DNA of 7,128 bases, from positions 1 to 7,128 of the forward strand of contig CAMLJY010000163.1 in assembly GCA_946480465.1 (NCBI GenBank), written 5' to 3'. Both the position numbers and the translations under genes were made by a program. This DNA comes from an uncultured Burkholderiales bacterium (lineage in GTDB: Bacteria > Pseudomonadota > Gammaproteobacteria > Burkholderiales > Burkholderiaceae). The notes under the pieces were generated by a model. That model did not search any database and was not told the origin of the DNA. It was given only the letters and a program-made list of their open reading frames with translations. This document shows positions 1-7,128 of this stretch, in pieces (positions within the stretch are counted from its first letter, which is position 1; every line of letters begins with the position of its first letter).

Positions 1-591
1 CTTGCGCTGCAGCAGCGCATACCGCCAGGCGCGTTCGATCGGCGTGATCGCCAGCGTCATCCAGCGCAGGACCAGCGCGCGGTCTTCGGGCGAGGCGGCG
101 TCGGTGGCTTCGTGCTCGATGGCGAGGATCTGGTCGTCCGCGTAGTGGGCCCACAGGATGGGGTTGAGCTGCGTCTCCTCCGCATGCATGTGCTCGAAGG
201 CGTCGCTGACGTAGCGGCTCAGGTGCCTGTACAGGCGCAGCGCGGCTGGCGTGGTGGGGGCGTGGCCCAGGGCCGCGGCCTCGTCCTGCAGCGCGGCGAT
301 GGTGTCCAGCTGCTCCTGGTGTTCGCTGCCGATGGCCTGCGTGGCGCCCGGCTCGCGGGCCTCGATGGCGGCGTGCACGAACTGGTTCTCGTGCGCCAGG
401 TGGTTGCGCGACAGGCGCAGCGTGGCTTCCAGCTGCTGCAGCGCGCCGGTCAGCTCGTGGCGGTCGTTGACGTCCAGCCGGCCCAGGCGGGCCAGCGTGT
501 CCGTCATCAGGAGGCGCAGTGCGCGGTGGATGGCGCTGTACAGGTCGTAGCGGGCGGGGCGTTGGTTGATGGTGCTGAGCGGGCTGGTCAT
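1..591 (-). CDS. Hemerythrin-like (HHE) domain protein, 3' end beyond window
   Basis: The minus strand reads open from an ATG at 589-591 to the window edge (197 codons, no stop seen), so the C-terminus is missing. The protein is helical and rich in His and Glu, spaced as in hemerythrin/HHE cation-binding four-helix bundles: H22 in 'YSAIHRALR', H64/H67/E68 in 'RNHLAHENQF', H91/E93 in 'SEHQEQL', H134/H136/E138/E139 in 'FEHMHAEETQLNPIL' and H160/E161. Proteins of this family bind a di-iron or similar metal centre and act in oxygen, nitric oxide or iron handling; which applies here cannot be read from sequence. No signal peptide or membrane segment is seen, so it is probably cytoplasmic. It follows pobA on the same strand after 119 bases, and no good ribosome site is visible (an AAGGA lies about 17 bases upstream, too far for a normal site). 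Co-transcription with pobA is possible but unproven. The family call is fairly sure; the function is unknown. Confidence 0.8.
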   Translation of the reverse strand, partial: MTSPLSTINQRPARYDLYSAIHRALRLLMTDTLARLGRLDVNDRHELTGALQQLEATLRLSRNHLAHENQFVHAAIEAREPGATQAIGSEHQEQLDTIAALQDEAAALGHAPTTPAALRLYRHLSRYVSDAFEHMHAEETQLNPILWAHYADDQILAIEHEATDAASPEDRALVLRWMTLAITPIERAWRYALLQRK

Positions 592-618
592 GGCGGGCGC
601 GGTCTTGTCCTTGTGAGA

Positions 619-633
619 CGGCAGTGTCTGCCG
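619..633. promoter_or_regulatory. Short inverted repeat between pobA and the HHE gene
   Basis: CGGCAG-TGT-CTGCCG is a perfect 6-bp inverted repeat with a 3-base spacer, 28 bases upstream of the HHE gene start and 77 bases past the pobA stop. It could be a weak hairpin or an operator for the HHE gene. No T-run follows it on either strand, so it is not a standard intrinsic terminator. The rest of the 592-710 gap shows no clear promoter hexamers to me. Confidence 0.25.
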
Positions 634-710
634 CGGCCGCCCGTCGGCGCATCGGCCGAAGGAGCCACGCCGCGGGCCACCGGCCTCGCAGGCCACGGCG
701 CCCGCCGGGG

Positions 711-1912
<1,202 letters not shown>

Positions 1913-1913
<1 letters not shown>

Positions 1914-1941
1914 GCGTAGGCGCCGCGGGCTGGACGCTCAA
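1913..1941 (-). promoter_or_regulatory. Candidate sigma-70 promoter of pobA
   Basis: On the minus strand TTGAGC (-35, plus positions 1936-1941) and TACGCT (-10, plus positions 1913-1918) are separated by exactly 17 bases. Transcription would begin near 1906, giving a leader of about 28 bases that contains the GGAGA ribosome site. The -10 is a partial match, fitting a promoter that needs an activator. Confidence 0.45.
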
Positions 1942-1946
1942 TGGAC

Positions 1947-1956
1947 GGAGCGCTCC
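1947..1956. promoter_or_regulatory. 10-bp palindrome next to the pobA -35 box
   Basis: GGAGCGCTCC is a perfect palindrome lying 5 bases upstream of the proposed pobA -35, about -41 to -50 from the predicted pobA start, a common activator position. It also lies between the two possible pobR start codons (1941 and 1977). AraC-type proteins usually bind direct rather than inverted repeats, so the assignment to PobR is doubtful. Confidence 0.25.
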
Positions 1957-1976
1957 AAGGCTTGCACAATTCGAAC

Positions 1977-2894
1977 ATGCCTGCCGGTCGACGACGTTCC
2001 ACCCGACTGCCGCCCGCGGCGCACCTGCCCACCTATGCGCTGTACGGGGAACATGGCAGAACGCAGGCCACGGACTGGCTTCACTGCGAAACCATCCGCG
2101 AGCGCAGCCAGCGCCACGACTGGGAGATCAAGCCCCATCGGCATGAGGCGCTATTTCAAATTCTGCACATCCAGCGCGGGTCGGCGGAGGCGGTGATCGA
2201 CGCCGTTTCCCAGGCGCTGGAAGGGCCCTGCGTGATGACGGTGGCACCGCTGGTGCCGCACGGCTTCCGCTTCGCGCCGGACATCGACGGCACCGTGGTC
2301 ACCGTGCTGGAGCGGCACCTGGCGCAACTGCTGTCCGGGGCGGGCGCGCTGGCGTCCCGGGTGATGCAGTCGCGCTGCCTGGTGTTCGCGCCAGGGGACG
2401 CGTCGGCGCTGGCCGTGGAGGGTTTCGTCATGGCGCTGCGGGCCGAGTTCTTCGGCACCGCGCCCTGGCGCGACCTGGCGCTGGATGCCGCGCTGCTGGC
2501 GCTGGCGGTGGAGCTGGGCCGGGCCTTGCCGGCGGCGTCGCCCGATGCCTCGCCCGCCACGGGGGAGCGCGCGCTGCTTCATGTCCGGCGCCTGCGCGCG
2601 CTGGTGGAATCGCGCTTCCGCGAGCAGCCGACACTGGTGGCGCTGGCGGCCGAGATCGGCATCACGCCGACGCAGCTGAACCGCGCCTGCCACCAGGTGC
2701 TGGGGCATTCCGCGCTGGGCGTGCTGCACGCGCGGCTGATGCTGGAGGCACAGCGCGACCTGGCCTACACCACGCTGAGCGTGAAGCAGATCGCACTGGG
2801 GCTGGGATTCGGCGATGCCGCTTACTTCACGCGCTTTTTCTCGCGCGAGGCGGGGATGACGCCGACGGCGTGGCGTGAGCGGGCAGTGCGGTAG
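1977..2894 (+). CDS. pobR: AraC/XylS-family transcriptional regulator, probable pobA activator PobR
   Basis: The 305-residue product has the usual two-part AraC/XylS layout. The N-terminal half resembles a cupin-type effector-binding domain (from 'LPTYALYGE' at 17-25, with 'HRHEALFQILHIQRG' at 54-68 and 'VPHGF' at 93-97). The C-terminal half has two helix-turn-helix units, 'TLVALAAEIGITPTQLNRA' (219-237) and 'LSVKQIALGLGFGDAAYF' (267-284), then the family signature 'FFSREAGMTPTAWR' (287-300). It is divergent from pobA, the arrangement seen for PobR-type activators that respond to 4-hydroxybenzoate; the assignment rests on this context plus the family match. An in-frame ATG at 1941 would add 12 residues. 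I prefer 1977 because the earlier ATG overlaps the proposed pobA -35, the sequence between (TTGCACAATTCGAAC) looks non-coding, and the conserved domain begins well after either start. Neither start has a strong ribosome site. The gene converges on pcaF. Confidence 0.88.
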   Translation: MPAGRRRSTRLPPAAHLPTYALYGEHGRTQATDWLHCETIRERSQRHDWEIKPHRHEALFQILHIQRGSAEAVIDAVSQALEGPCVMTVAPLVPHGFRFAPDIDGTVVTVLERHLAQLLSGAGALASRVMQSRCLVFAPGDASALAVEGFVMALRAEFFGTAPWRDLALDAALLALAVELGRALPAASPDASPATGERALLHVRRLRALVESRFREQPTLVALAAEIGITPTQLNRACHQVLGHSALGVLHARLMLEAQRDLAYTTLSVKQIALGLGFGDAAYFTRFFSREAGMTPTAWRERAVR

Positions 2895-2967
2895 CCGTGC
2901 TCTCGTTCGCCAGTGCGGCCCCGGAAGAAGAGCAGCGCCGGTGGCGTGGGCCGAGCCCGGGCCGCAC

Positions 2968-2982
2968 GGGCGGACACCGCCC
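2968..2982. terminator. GC hairpin in the convergent pobR-pcaF gap
   Basis: GGGCGG-ACA-CCGCCC is a perfect 6-bp stem with a 3-base loop in the 94-base gap between the 3' ends of pobR and pcaF, where a two-way terminator would be expected. The nearby GCCCGGGC (2955-2962) is also self-complementary. No T-run follows on either strand, so the call is weak. Nothing else is apparent in 2895-2988. Confidence 0.3.
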
Positions 2983-2988
2983 CGCGGG

Positions 2989-4206
2989 TCAGACCCGTTC
3001 GAGCAGCACCGCGATGCCCTGGCCCACGCCGATGCACATGGTGCACAGCGCGTAGCGGCCCCCTCGGCCACCGTTCATGCGGTGCAGCTGGTTCACCGCC
3101 GTCGTGGCCAGGCGCGCACCACTGGCGCCCAGCGGGTGGCCCAGCGCGATGGCGCCGCCGTTGGGGTTCACACGTGGGTCGTCGTCGGCGAGGCCGAGGT
3201 CGCGCAGCACCGCCAGGCCTTGCGCGGCGAAGGCTTCGTTCAGTTCGATGACGTCGATCTGCGACAGCGCGATGCCGGTCAGCTCCAGCAGCTTCTTCGT
3301 CGCCGGCGCAGGCCCGATGCCCATGATGCGCGGCGCCACGCCGGCCGTCGCCATGCCGACGATGCGGGCGCGCGGCACCAGGCCGTGGCGTGCGGCGGCG
3401 GCTTCGCTGGCGATCAGCAGCGCGCAGCTGCCGTCGTTGACGCCGGAGGCATTGCCGGCGGTCACCGTGCCGTCCGGCTTCACCACGCCCTTGAGCTTCG
3501 CCAGCGCTTCCAGCGAGGTCTCGCGCGGATGCTCGTCCTGCTTCACGACGAGGGCATCGCCTTTCTTCTGCGGGATGGCCACCGGCACGATCTCGGCCTC
3601 GAAGAAGCCGGCCTTCTGCGCCGCCACGGCCTTCAATTGCGAGGCCAGCGCCATGCGGTCCTGCGCCTCGCGCTCGATGTTGAATTCGGCCGCCACGTTC
3701 TCGGCCGTTTCCGGCATCGAGTCGACGCCGTACTGCTCTTTCATCAGCCGGTTGACGAAGCGCCAGCCGATGGTGGTGTCGTAGACCGCGTTGTGGCGCG
3801 AGAAGGCGCTGTCGGCCTTCGGCATCACGAAGGGCGCGCGGCTCATGCTCTCGACGCCGCCGGCGATCATCAGCTGCGCTTCGCCGGACTTGATCGCGCG
3901 GGCGGCGCTGCCGACCGCGTCCAGCCCCGAGCCGCACAGGCGGTTGAGGGTGGCGCCCGGCACGGTGGGCGGCAGGCCGGCCAGCAGCGCGGCCATGCGC
4001 GCGACGTTGCGGTTGTCCTCCCCGGCCTGGTTGGCGCAGCCGTACAGCACGTCGGCCACGGCGGCCCAGTCCACCTTGGGGTTGCGCGCCACCAGCGCGC
4101 GCAGCGGGACCGCGGCCAGGTCGTCGGTGCGCACCGACGACAGCGCGCCGCCGTAGCGGCCGAAAGGGGTGCGAACGGCGTCGCAGATGTAGGCGTGGGT
4201 GCTCAT
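2989..4206 (-). CDS. pcaF: 3-oxoadipyl-CoA thiolase (beta-ketoadipyl-CoA thiolase)
   Basis: The 405-residue product is a complete degradative thiolase. The catalytic marks are all present: the acyl-accepting C91 in 'NRLCGSGLDAVGSAARAI', H357 in 'NPNGGAIALGHPLGASGAR', and C391 in 'CTMCIGVGQG'. The N-terminus 'YICDAVRTPFGRYGGALSSV' and the 'GCANQAGEDNRNVARMAALL' block (56-75) are characteristic of the PcaF/PaaJ subfamily, which cleaves 3-oxoadipyl-CoA with CoA to succinyl-CoA and acetyl-CoA at the end of the beta-ketoadipate pathway. The pobA/pobR neighbourhood favours PcaF over the phenylacetate enzyme PaaJ, but sequence alone does not fully exclude the latter. The ATG at 4204-4206 is preceded by GAAAGG 4 bases away on the minus strand. 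The gene stands alone here: no pcaIJ precedes it, and its 5' neighbour is a divergent signalling gene, so it probably has its own promoter. It is cytoplasmic and appears fully intact. Confidence 0.94.
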   Translation of the reverse strand: MSTHAYICDAVRTPFGRYGGALSSVRTDDLAAVPLRALVARNPKVDWAAVADVLYGCANQAGEDNRNVARMAALLAGLPPTVPGATLNRLCGSGLDAVGSAARAIKSGEAQLMIAGGVESMSRAPFVMPKADSAFSRHNAVYDTTIGWRFVNRLMKEQYGVDSMPETAENVAAEFNIEREAQDRMALASQLKAVAAQKAGFFEAEIVPVAIPQKKGDALVVKQDEHPRETSLEALAKLKGVVKPDGTVTAGNASGVNDGSCALLIASEAAAARHGLVPRARIVGMATAGVAPRIMGIGPAPATKKLLELTGIALSQIDVIELNEAFAAQGLAVLRDLGLADDDPRVNPNGGAIALGHPLGASGARLATTAVNQLHRMNGGRGGRYALCTMCIGVGQGIAVLLERV

Positions 4207-4249
4207 GGGCCCTTTCTTCGCCGCGGGAGCGCGGCCGGCGGATCGAAAA

Positions 4250-4255
4250 ATTCTA
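4250..4255 (-). promoter_or_regulatory. Possible -10 box of pcaF
   Basis: On the minus strand TAGAAT (5 of 6 to TATAAT) lies 43 bases before the pcaF ATG in an AT-rich patch unusual for this DNA. No good -35 sits at 16-18 bases; the best match, GTGACA (plus positions 4277-4282), is 21 bases away. The promoter may therefore depend on an activator, or the match may be chance. Confidence 0.3.
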
Positions 4256-4315
4256 GGCAGCGGCCGGCGCCCGGGCTGTCACCGGGTTTCCAGCGGCCCA
4301 CGCGGGGGGCGCGAT

Positions 4316-4343
4316 TCAAGTTGTGTGCCCGAAATGCCGAAGT
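4316..4343 (+). promoter_or_regulatory. Candidate sigma-28 (FliA) promoter of the HD-GYP gene
   Basis: TCAAGTTG (4316-4323) and GCCGAAGT (4336-4343) are separated by 12 bases. The flagellar sigma-28 consensus is about TAAAGTTT-N11-GCCGATAA; this site matches 6 of 8 and 5 of 8 positions, with spacing one base longer. Transcription would start near 4350, giving a leader of about 50 bases before the ATG at 4403. No good sigma-70 pair was seen for this gene. The remaining part of the 4207-4402 gap holds only short direct repeats (AAGTCCG at 4340 and 4360, CAGGGAA at 4354 and 4378). Confidence 0.3.
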
Positions 4344-4402
4344 CCGGGTGGGGCAGGGAAAGTCCGCCTCGTCGTGTCAGGGAACCTCGGGAACAGAACA
4401 CC

Positions 4403-5731
4403 ATGTCCGCCACCATAGACATCGACCATCTGCGCGTGGGCATGTTCGTCCACCTCGACCTCGGTTGGTGGGCGCACCCTTTCGCGCTGTCGAGCTTCCT
4501 GGTGACGACGACGGAGCAGATCGCGACCATCCGCGGCCTGGGCCTGAAGCGGCTGCGCTGGAGCCCGGAGAAGAGCCGCCTGCCGGAAGGCGCCGCCTCG
4601 CAGCCGGCCGCCGACGGAGCCGGCCCGGGCGCGACCGTGACGGATTCCGCGGCCGAGGCCGCTGCGCAAGCCGCGGCCGATGCCGCGGCCAAGGCCGCCG
4701 AGACCGAAGCCGCGCGCCGCCGCACCGCGCTGGCCGCCCAGCGCGAATCGGACCTGGTCTGCGCCGCGCAATACGAGGAGGCTGGCCAGGCCTGGAAGCT
4801 CGCGGTCGAGCAGGTGCAGACGCTGCCCGTGGCCTCGCGCGAGACCACCGAGGCCCTGACCCGCGCGCTGCTCGACAAGATGATGGTCGACGGCGAGATG
4901 TGCATCCGCGTGCTGGCGGAGGCGCACGGCGACCGCAACGCCGCCCATGCGCTGAACGTGGCGGTGATCTCGCTGCTGATGGGCCGCGTCTTCGGTTTCA
5001 GCGATGCCGAAATGATGGACCTGGGCGTCGGCGCGCTGATGCACGACGTGGGCAAGTGCGAGATCCCCGACCGCCTGCGCCTGCCCGATGGCCTGTTCTC
5101 CGCCGCCGAGAACGCGCAGTACCGCGAGCACGTGGCGCATGGCATCGCGCACGGGCAGCGCATGGGCCTGTCGCCGGGGGCGATGACGGTGCTGGCCCAG
5201 CACCACGAGATGGCCGACGGCTCCGGCTTCCCGCACAAGCTGAACACCGAGCGCATCAGTGCCTGCGCGCGCATCGTGGCGCTGGTCAACCGCTACGACA
5301 ACCTGTGCAACCCGGCGGTCGCCTCGCATGCGCTGACGCCGCACGAGGCGCTGTCGCTGATCTTTGCGCAGGCCAAGTCCAAGTTCGATCCCACCATGCT
5401 GAATGCCTTCATCCGCATGATGGGCGTGTACCCGCCGGGCTCGATGGTGCAGCTCACCGACGACCGCTTCGCGCTGGTGTGCAGCGTCAACTCGTCCCGG
5501 CCGCTGAAGCCGCGGGTGCTGGTCTGCGACCCCGCGGTGCCGATCGACGAGGCGCTGCAGCTGAACCTGGAAGACGTGGCCGACCTCGGCATCCGCCGCA
5601 GCCTGAAGCCCTCGCAGCTGCCGGTGGCGGTGCAGAACTACCTCTCGCCGCGGCAGCGCATCGTCTATTTCTTCGAGCCGGCGGTGGCCGGTGCCACGGC
5701 GAGCGAGCCGCGCGAGGAAATCGCGGCATGA
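4403..5731 (+). CDS. HD-GYP domain cyclic-di-GMP phosphodiesterase with DUF3391 N-terminus
   Basis: This 442-residue cytoplasmic protein should degrade cyclic-di-GMP. The N-terminus (about 5-55, 'IDHLRVGMFVHLDLGWWAHP') fits DUF3391, common before HD-GYP domains in proteobacteria. An alanine-rich helical linker with AAAx repeats follows (about 82-112), then the HD-GYP domain (about 150-345). Expected metal and substrate residues are present: H182, H214-D215 in 'LMHDVGKCEIPDRL', H243, H267-H268-E269 and D299 in 'VNRYDN'. The signature reads 'HHEMADGSGFP', so the GYP motif is GFP, a conservative Tyr-to-Phe change; activity is likely but untested. A C-terminal extension (345-430) ending 'NYLSPRQRIVYFFEP' is typical of betaproteobacterial HD-GYP proteins. 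The frame is open further upstream to 4199, but that part overlaps pcaF and lacks family similarity; the ATG at 4403 begins exactly where DUF3391 needs it, with GGGAAC about 9 bases upstream. A GGDEF gene follows after 31 bases, probably in one operon. Confidence 0.92.
   Translation: MSATIDIDHLRVGMFVHLDLGWWAHPFALSSFLVTTTEQIATIRGLGLKRLRWSPEKSRLPEGAASQPAADGAGPGATVTDSAAEAAAQAAADAAAKAAETEAARRRTALAAQRESDLVCAAQYEEAGQAWKLAVEQVQTLPVASRETTEALTRALLDKMMVDGEMCIRVLAEAHGDRNAAHALNVAVISLLMGRVFGFSDAEMMDLGVGALMHDVGKCEIPDRLRLPDGLFSAAENAQYREHVAHGIAHGQRMGLSPGAMTVLAQHHEMADGSGFPHKLNTERISACARIVALVNRYDNLCNPAVASHALTPHEALSLIFAQAKSKFDPTMLNAFIRMMGVYPPGSMVQLTDDRFALVCSVNSSRPLKPRVLVCDPAVPIDEALQLNLEDVADLGIRRSLKPSQLPVAVQNYLSPRQRIVYFFEPAVAGATASEPREEIAA
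4658..4693 (+). repeat. AAAx tetrapeptide-coding repeat
   Basis: Three consecutive 12-base units encode AAAQ-AAAD-AAAK (residues 86-97 of the HD-GYP protein), flanked by AAE on both sides. The second and third units share GCCGCGGCC followed by a different final codon. This looks like a slippage-prone tract encoding an alanine-rich helix that links DUF3391 to the HD domain. Confidence 0.6.
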
Positions 5732-5750
5732 CGTTGCCGCCGTGCCCGTC

Positions 5751-5755
5751 GAGGG
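5751..5755 (+). promoter_or_regulatory. Ribosome binding site of the GGDEF-EAL gene
   Basis: GAGGG lies 7 bases before the ATG at 5763. It supports that start over an in-frame GTG at 5742, which has no comparable site and would add 7 residues. Confidence 0.55.
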
Positions 5756-5762
5756 TGCCCGG

Positions 5763-7128
5763 ATGAGCGCATCGCTGGCCGCCTGGACCCAGCTCATCGG
5801 CGCCCTGGGCGATGCCGCGTGGCTGGTGGATGCCGTGCACACGCGCGTGCTGGCCGCCAATGCCGGCGCGGCCGAGCTGCTCGGCCTGGCCGTCGAGGAC
5901 CTGGCCGGCCTGGCGGCCGAGCAGTTGATCGCGACGCCCGAGGACATGGCCTTCTGGGACGAGGTGCGCGCCGGCCGCGCTGCCGCGGGCGCCTGGCTGG
6001 AATCGCACACCGTGCTCGTGCACGCCAGCGGCCGGCTGGTGAAGGTGCAGCGCCGCGTGCAGGCCCTGGCCGAGGCGCCGGGCGAGCCGGCCCGGACCTT
6101 CCTCGTCACCGTGCAGGACCGCACCGAGGCCGAGCGCCAGGCGCATGAGCGCGAGACGCTGCTGGCCGAGCTGCAGGCCACGCTGGAATCCACCGGCGAC
6201 GGCATCCTGGTCACCGACCTGGCGGGCCGCATCACCGCCTTCAACCGCCGCTTCGCGCAGCTGTGGGGCATGCCGGAGGCGCTGCTGGTCGAGCGCAACG
6301 ATGAGGCGGTGTACGACTGGATGCGGCGCAGCGTCGTCGACGCCGAGGGCTACCAGCGACGCCTGGCCGCGATCCAGGATGCGACGCTGATGCAGGCGCA
6401 CGAGCGCATCGAGCTGCTGTCCGGCCGCGTGCTCGAGCGGGTGACGCAGCCGCAGAGCTGCCAGGGCCGGCCCAGCGGCCGCGTCTGGGCCTTCCGTGAC
6501 CGCACCGAGCTGGAATCGGCGAGCCAGCGCATCTCCGCGTTGTCCACCACCGACGGGCTGACCGGCCTGCACAACCGGCGCCAGCTGGCCGACACGCTGG
6601 TCGAATCGATCCGCCAGGCACGCCGCAGCGAGACCACGCTGGCGCTGCTGATCCTGGACCTCGACCGCTTCAAGCAGATCAACGACAGCCTCGGCCACGA
6701 GATCGGCGACCGGGTGCTGATGGACACCGCCGAGCGCCTGAAGAGCTGCCTGCGCCAGGGCGATTCGGTGGCGCGCATCGGTGGCGACCAGTTCGCGCTG
6801 GTGGTGCAGCGCGTGGACCACCGCGGCGCCGAAGCCGCGGCCCAGCGCGTGCTGGAAGCCATCTCCCGGCCCTGCGCGGTGGATGGCCTGCAGTTCACGC
6901 TGACCTGCTCGGTCGGCGTCGCGCTCTTCCCGCTGGACGGTGACGACGGCGACGAACTGGTGCGCCACGCCGAGACCGCGATGCAGCGGGCCAAGGCCGG
7001 CGGCCGCGCGGGCTTCCGTTTCCACCAGCCGCAGCACGACGCCGACCTGCGCCAGCGCATGCGGCTGGACCACGCGATGCGGCAGGCGCTGGCCTCGAAC
7101 CGCTTCCGGCTGAAGTACCAGCCGCAGA
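5763..7128 (+). CDS. PAS-PAS-GGDEF-EAL cyclic-di-GMP signalling protein, 3' end beyond window
   Basis: The frame is open for 455 codons from ATG 5763 to the window edge, so the protein is cut. Two PAS-like sensor domains (about 8-120 and 128-250) each end in the usual 'DRTE' junction (119-122 and 246-249); the second carries 'ESTGDGILVTDLAGRITAFN' (142-161). The GGDEF domain (about 255-420) starts with 'STTDGLTGLHNRR' and has an intact 'DLDRFKQINDSLGHEIGD' block (299-316), an intact RxxD inhibitory site (R331-D334) five residues before the signature, and 'SVGVALFP'. The signature is GGDQF (340-344), with Gln for the usual Glu, so cyclase activity is uncertain. The last residues, 'RFRLKYQPQ', are the start of an EAL phosphodiesterase domain that lies mostly outside. 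No membrane segment or signal peptide is seen, so sensing is probably cytoplasmic; the PAS ligand is unknown. It lies 31 bases after the HD-GYP gene, likely the same operon. Confidence 0.92.
   Translation, partial: MSASLAAWTQLIGALGDAAWLVDAVHTRVLAANAGAAELLGLAVEDLAGLAAEQLIATPEDMAFWDEVRAGRAAAGAWLESHTVLVHASGRLVKVQRRVQALAEAPGEPARTFLVTVQDRTEAERQAHERETLLAELQATLESTGDGILVTDLAGRITAFNRRFAQLWGMPEALLVERNDEAVYDWMRRSVVDAEGYQRRLAAIQDATLMQAHERIELLSGRVLERVTQPQSCQGRPSGRVWAFRDRTELESASQRISALSTTDGLTGLHNRRQLADTLVESIRQARRSETTLALLILDLDRFKQINDSLGHEIGDRVLMDTAERLKSCLRQGDSVARIGGDQFALVVQRVDHRGAEAAAQRVLEAISRPCAVDGLQFTLTCSVGVALFPLDGDDGDELVRHAETAMQRAKAGGRAGFRFHQPQHDADLRQRMRLDHAMRQALASNRFRLKYQPQ

Noticed and set aside
2986..2996. 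Palindrome GGGTCAGACCC over the pcaF stop codon
   Set aside because: A one-base loop cannot form a hairpin, and it is partly fixed by the coding sequence.
2151..3071. Open frame of 306 codons on the minus strand
   Set aside because: It is antisense to the AraC-type regulator and crosses the convergent gap into pcaF; no family features.
4199..4402. Upstream extension of the HD-GYP frame by 68 codons
   Set aside because: It overlaps the start of pcaF, its translation is unlike DUF3391 proteins, and it would place the promoter inside coding sequence. The ATG at 4403 fits the domain.
5742..5762. GTG start at 5742 for the GGDEF-EAL gene
   Set aside because: It is in frame but lacks a ribosome site, whereas GAGGG is well spaced for the ATG at 5763.
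2875..5766. Open frame of 963 codons on the plus strand
   Set aside because: It runs antisense through pcaF and out of frame through the HD-GYP gene; its translation is Arg/Ala/Gly/His-rich with no domain. It is a high-GC shadow.
4316..6298. Open frame of 660 codons on the minus strand
   Set aside because: It is antisense to both cyclic-di-GMP genes, which have clear conserved domains; its composition is that of a shadow frame.
5487..7073. Open frame of 528 codons on the minus strand
   Set aside because: It is antisense to the PAS-PAS-GGDEF gene, whose plus-strand frame carries all the motifs.

Overview
The window is high-GC DNA with the strong third-position G/C bias of a betaproteobacterium. 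The protein flavour (PobA/PcaF aromatic catabolism, a DUF3391-type HD-GYP protein ending in a 'YLSPR' tail) points to Burkholderiales, perhaps a Rubrivivax/Roseateles/Leptothrix-like or Comamonadaceae genome. This placement is inference from sequence style, not a database match. Six genes fill almost the whole window; the longest gene-free stretch is 196 bases (4207-4402). I saw no RNA genes, mobile elements, CRISPR arrays or attachment sites.

Left part (1-4206): aromatic-acid catabolism. A hemerythrin-like HHE protein (minus strand, cut by the left edge) lies downstream of pobA (minus), the 4-hydroxybenzoate 3-monooxygenase. pobA is divergent from an AraC-family regulator, very probably its activator PobR. 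The regulator is convergent with pcaF (minus), the 3-oxoadipyl-CoA thiolase that carries out the last step of the beta-ketoadipate pathway. PobA makes protocatechuate from 4-hydroxybenzoate and PcaF finishes that route to succinyl-CoA and acetyl-CoA; the intervening pca steps are not in this window. The pobA-pobR gap holds a credible sigma-70 promoter, an FNR/ANR-like inverted repeat and a 10-bp palindrome.

Right part (4403-7128): a cyclic-di-GMP module on the plus strand. A DUF3391/HD-GYP phosphodiesterase (with GFP in place of GYP) is followed after 31 bases by a PAS-PAS-GGDEF-(EAL) protein that runs off the right edge. Its GGDEF signature reads GGDQF but its RxxD inhibitory site is intact. 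A sigma-28 (FliA)-like element upstream hints at co-regulation with motility.

The window looks like ordinary, intact chromosomal sequence. I did not find a convincing undescribed system. The most useful leads are the FNR-like site between pobA and pobR, the GGDQF variant, and the possible FliA promoter.
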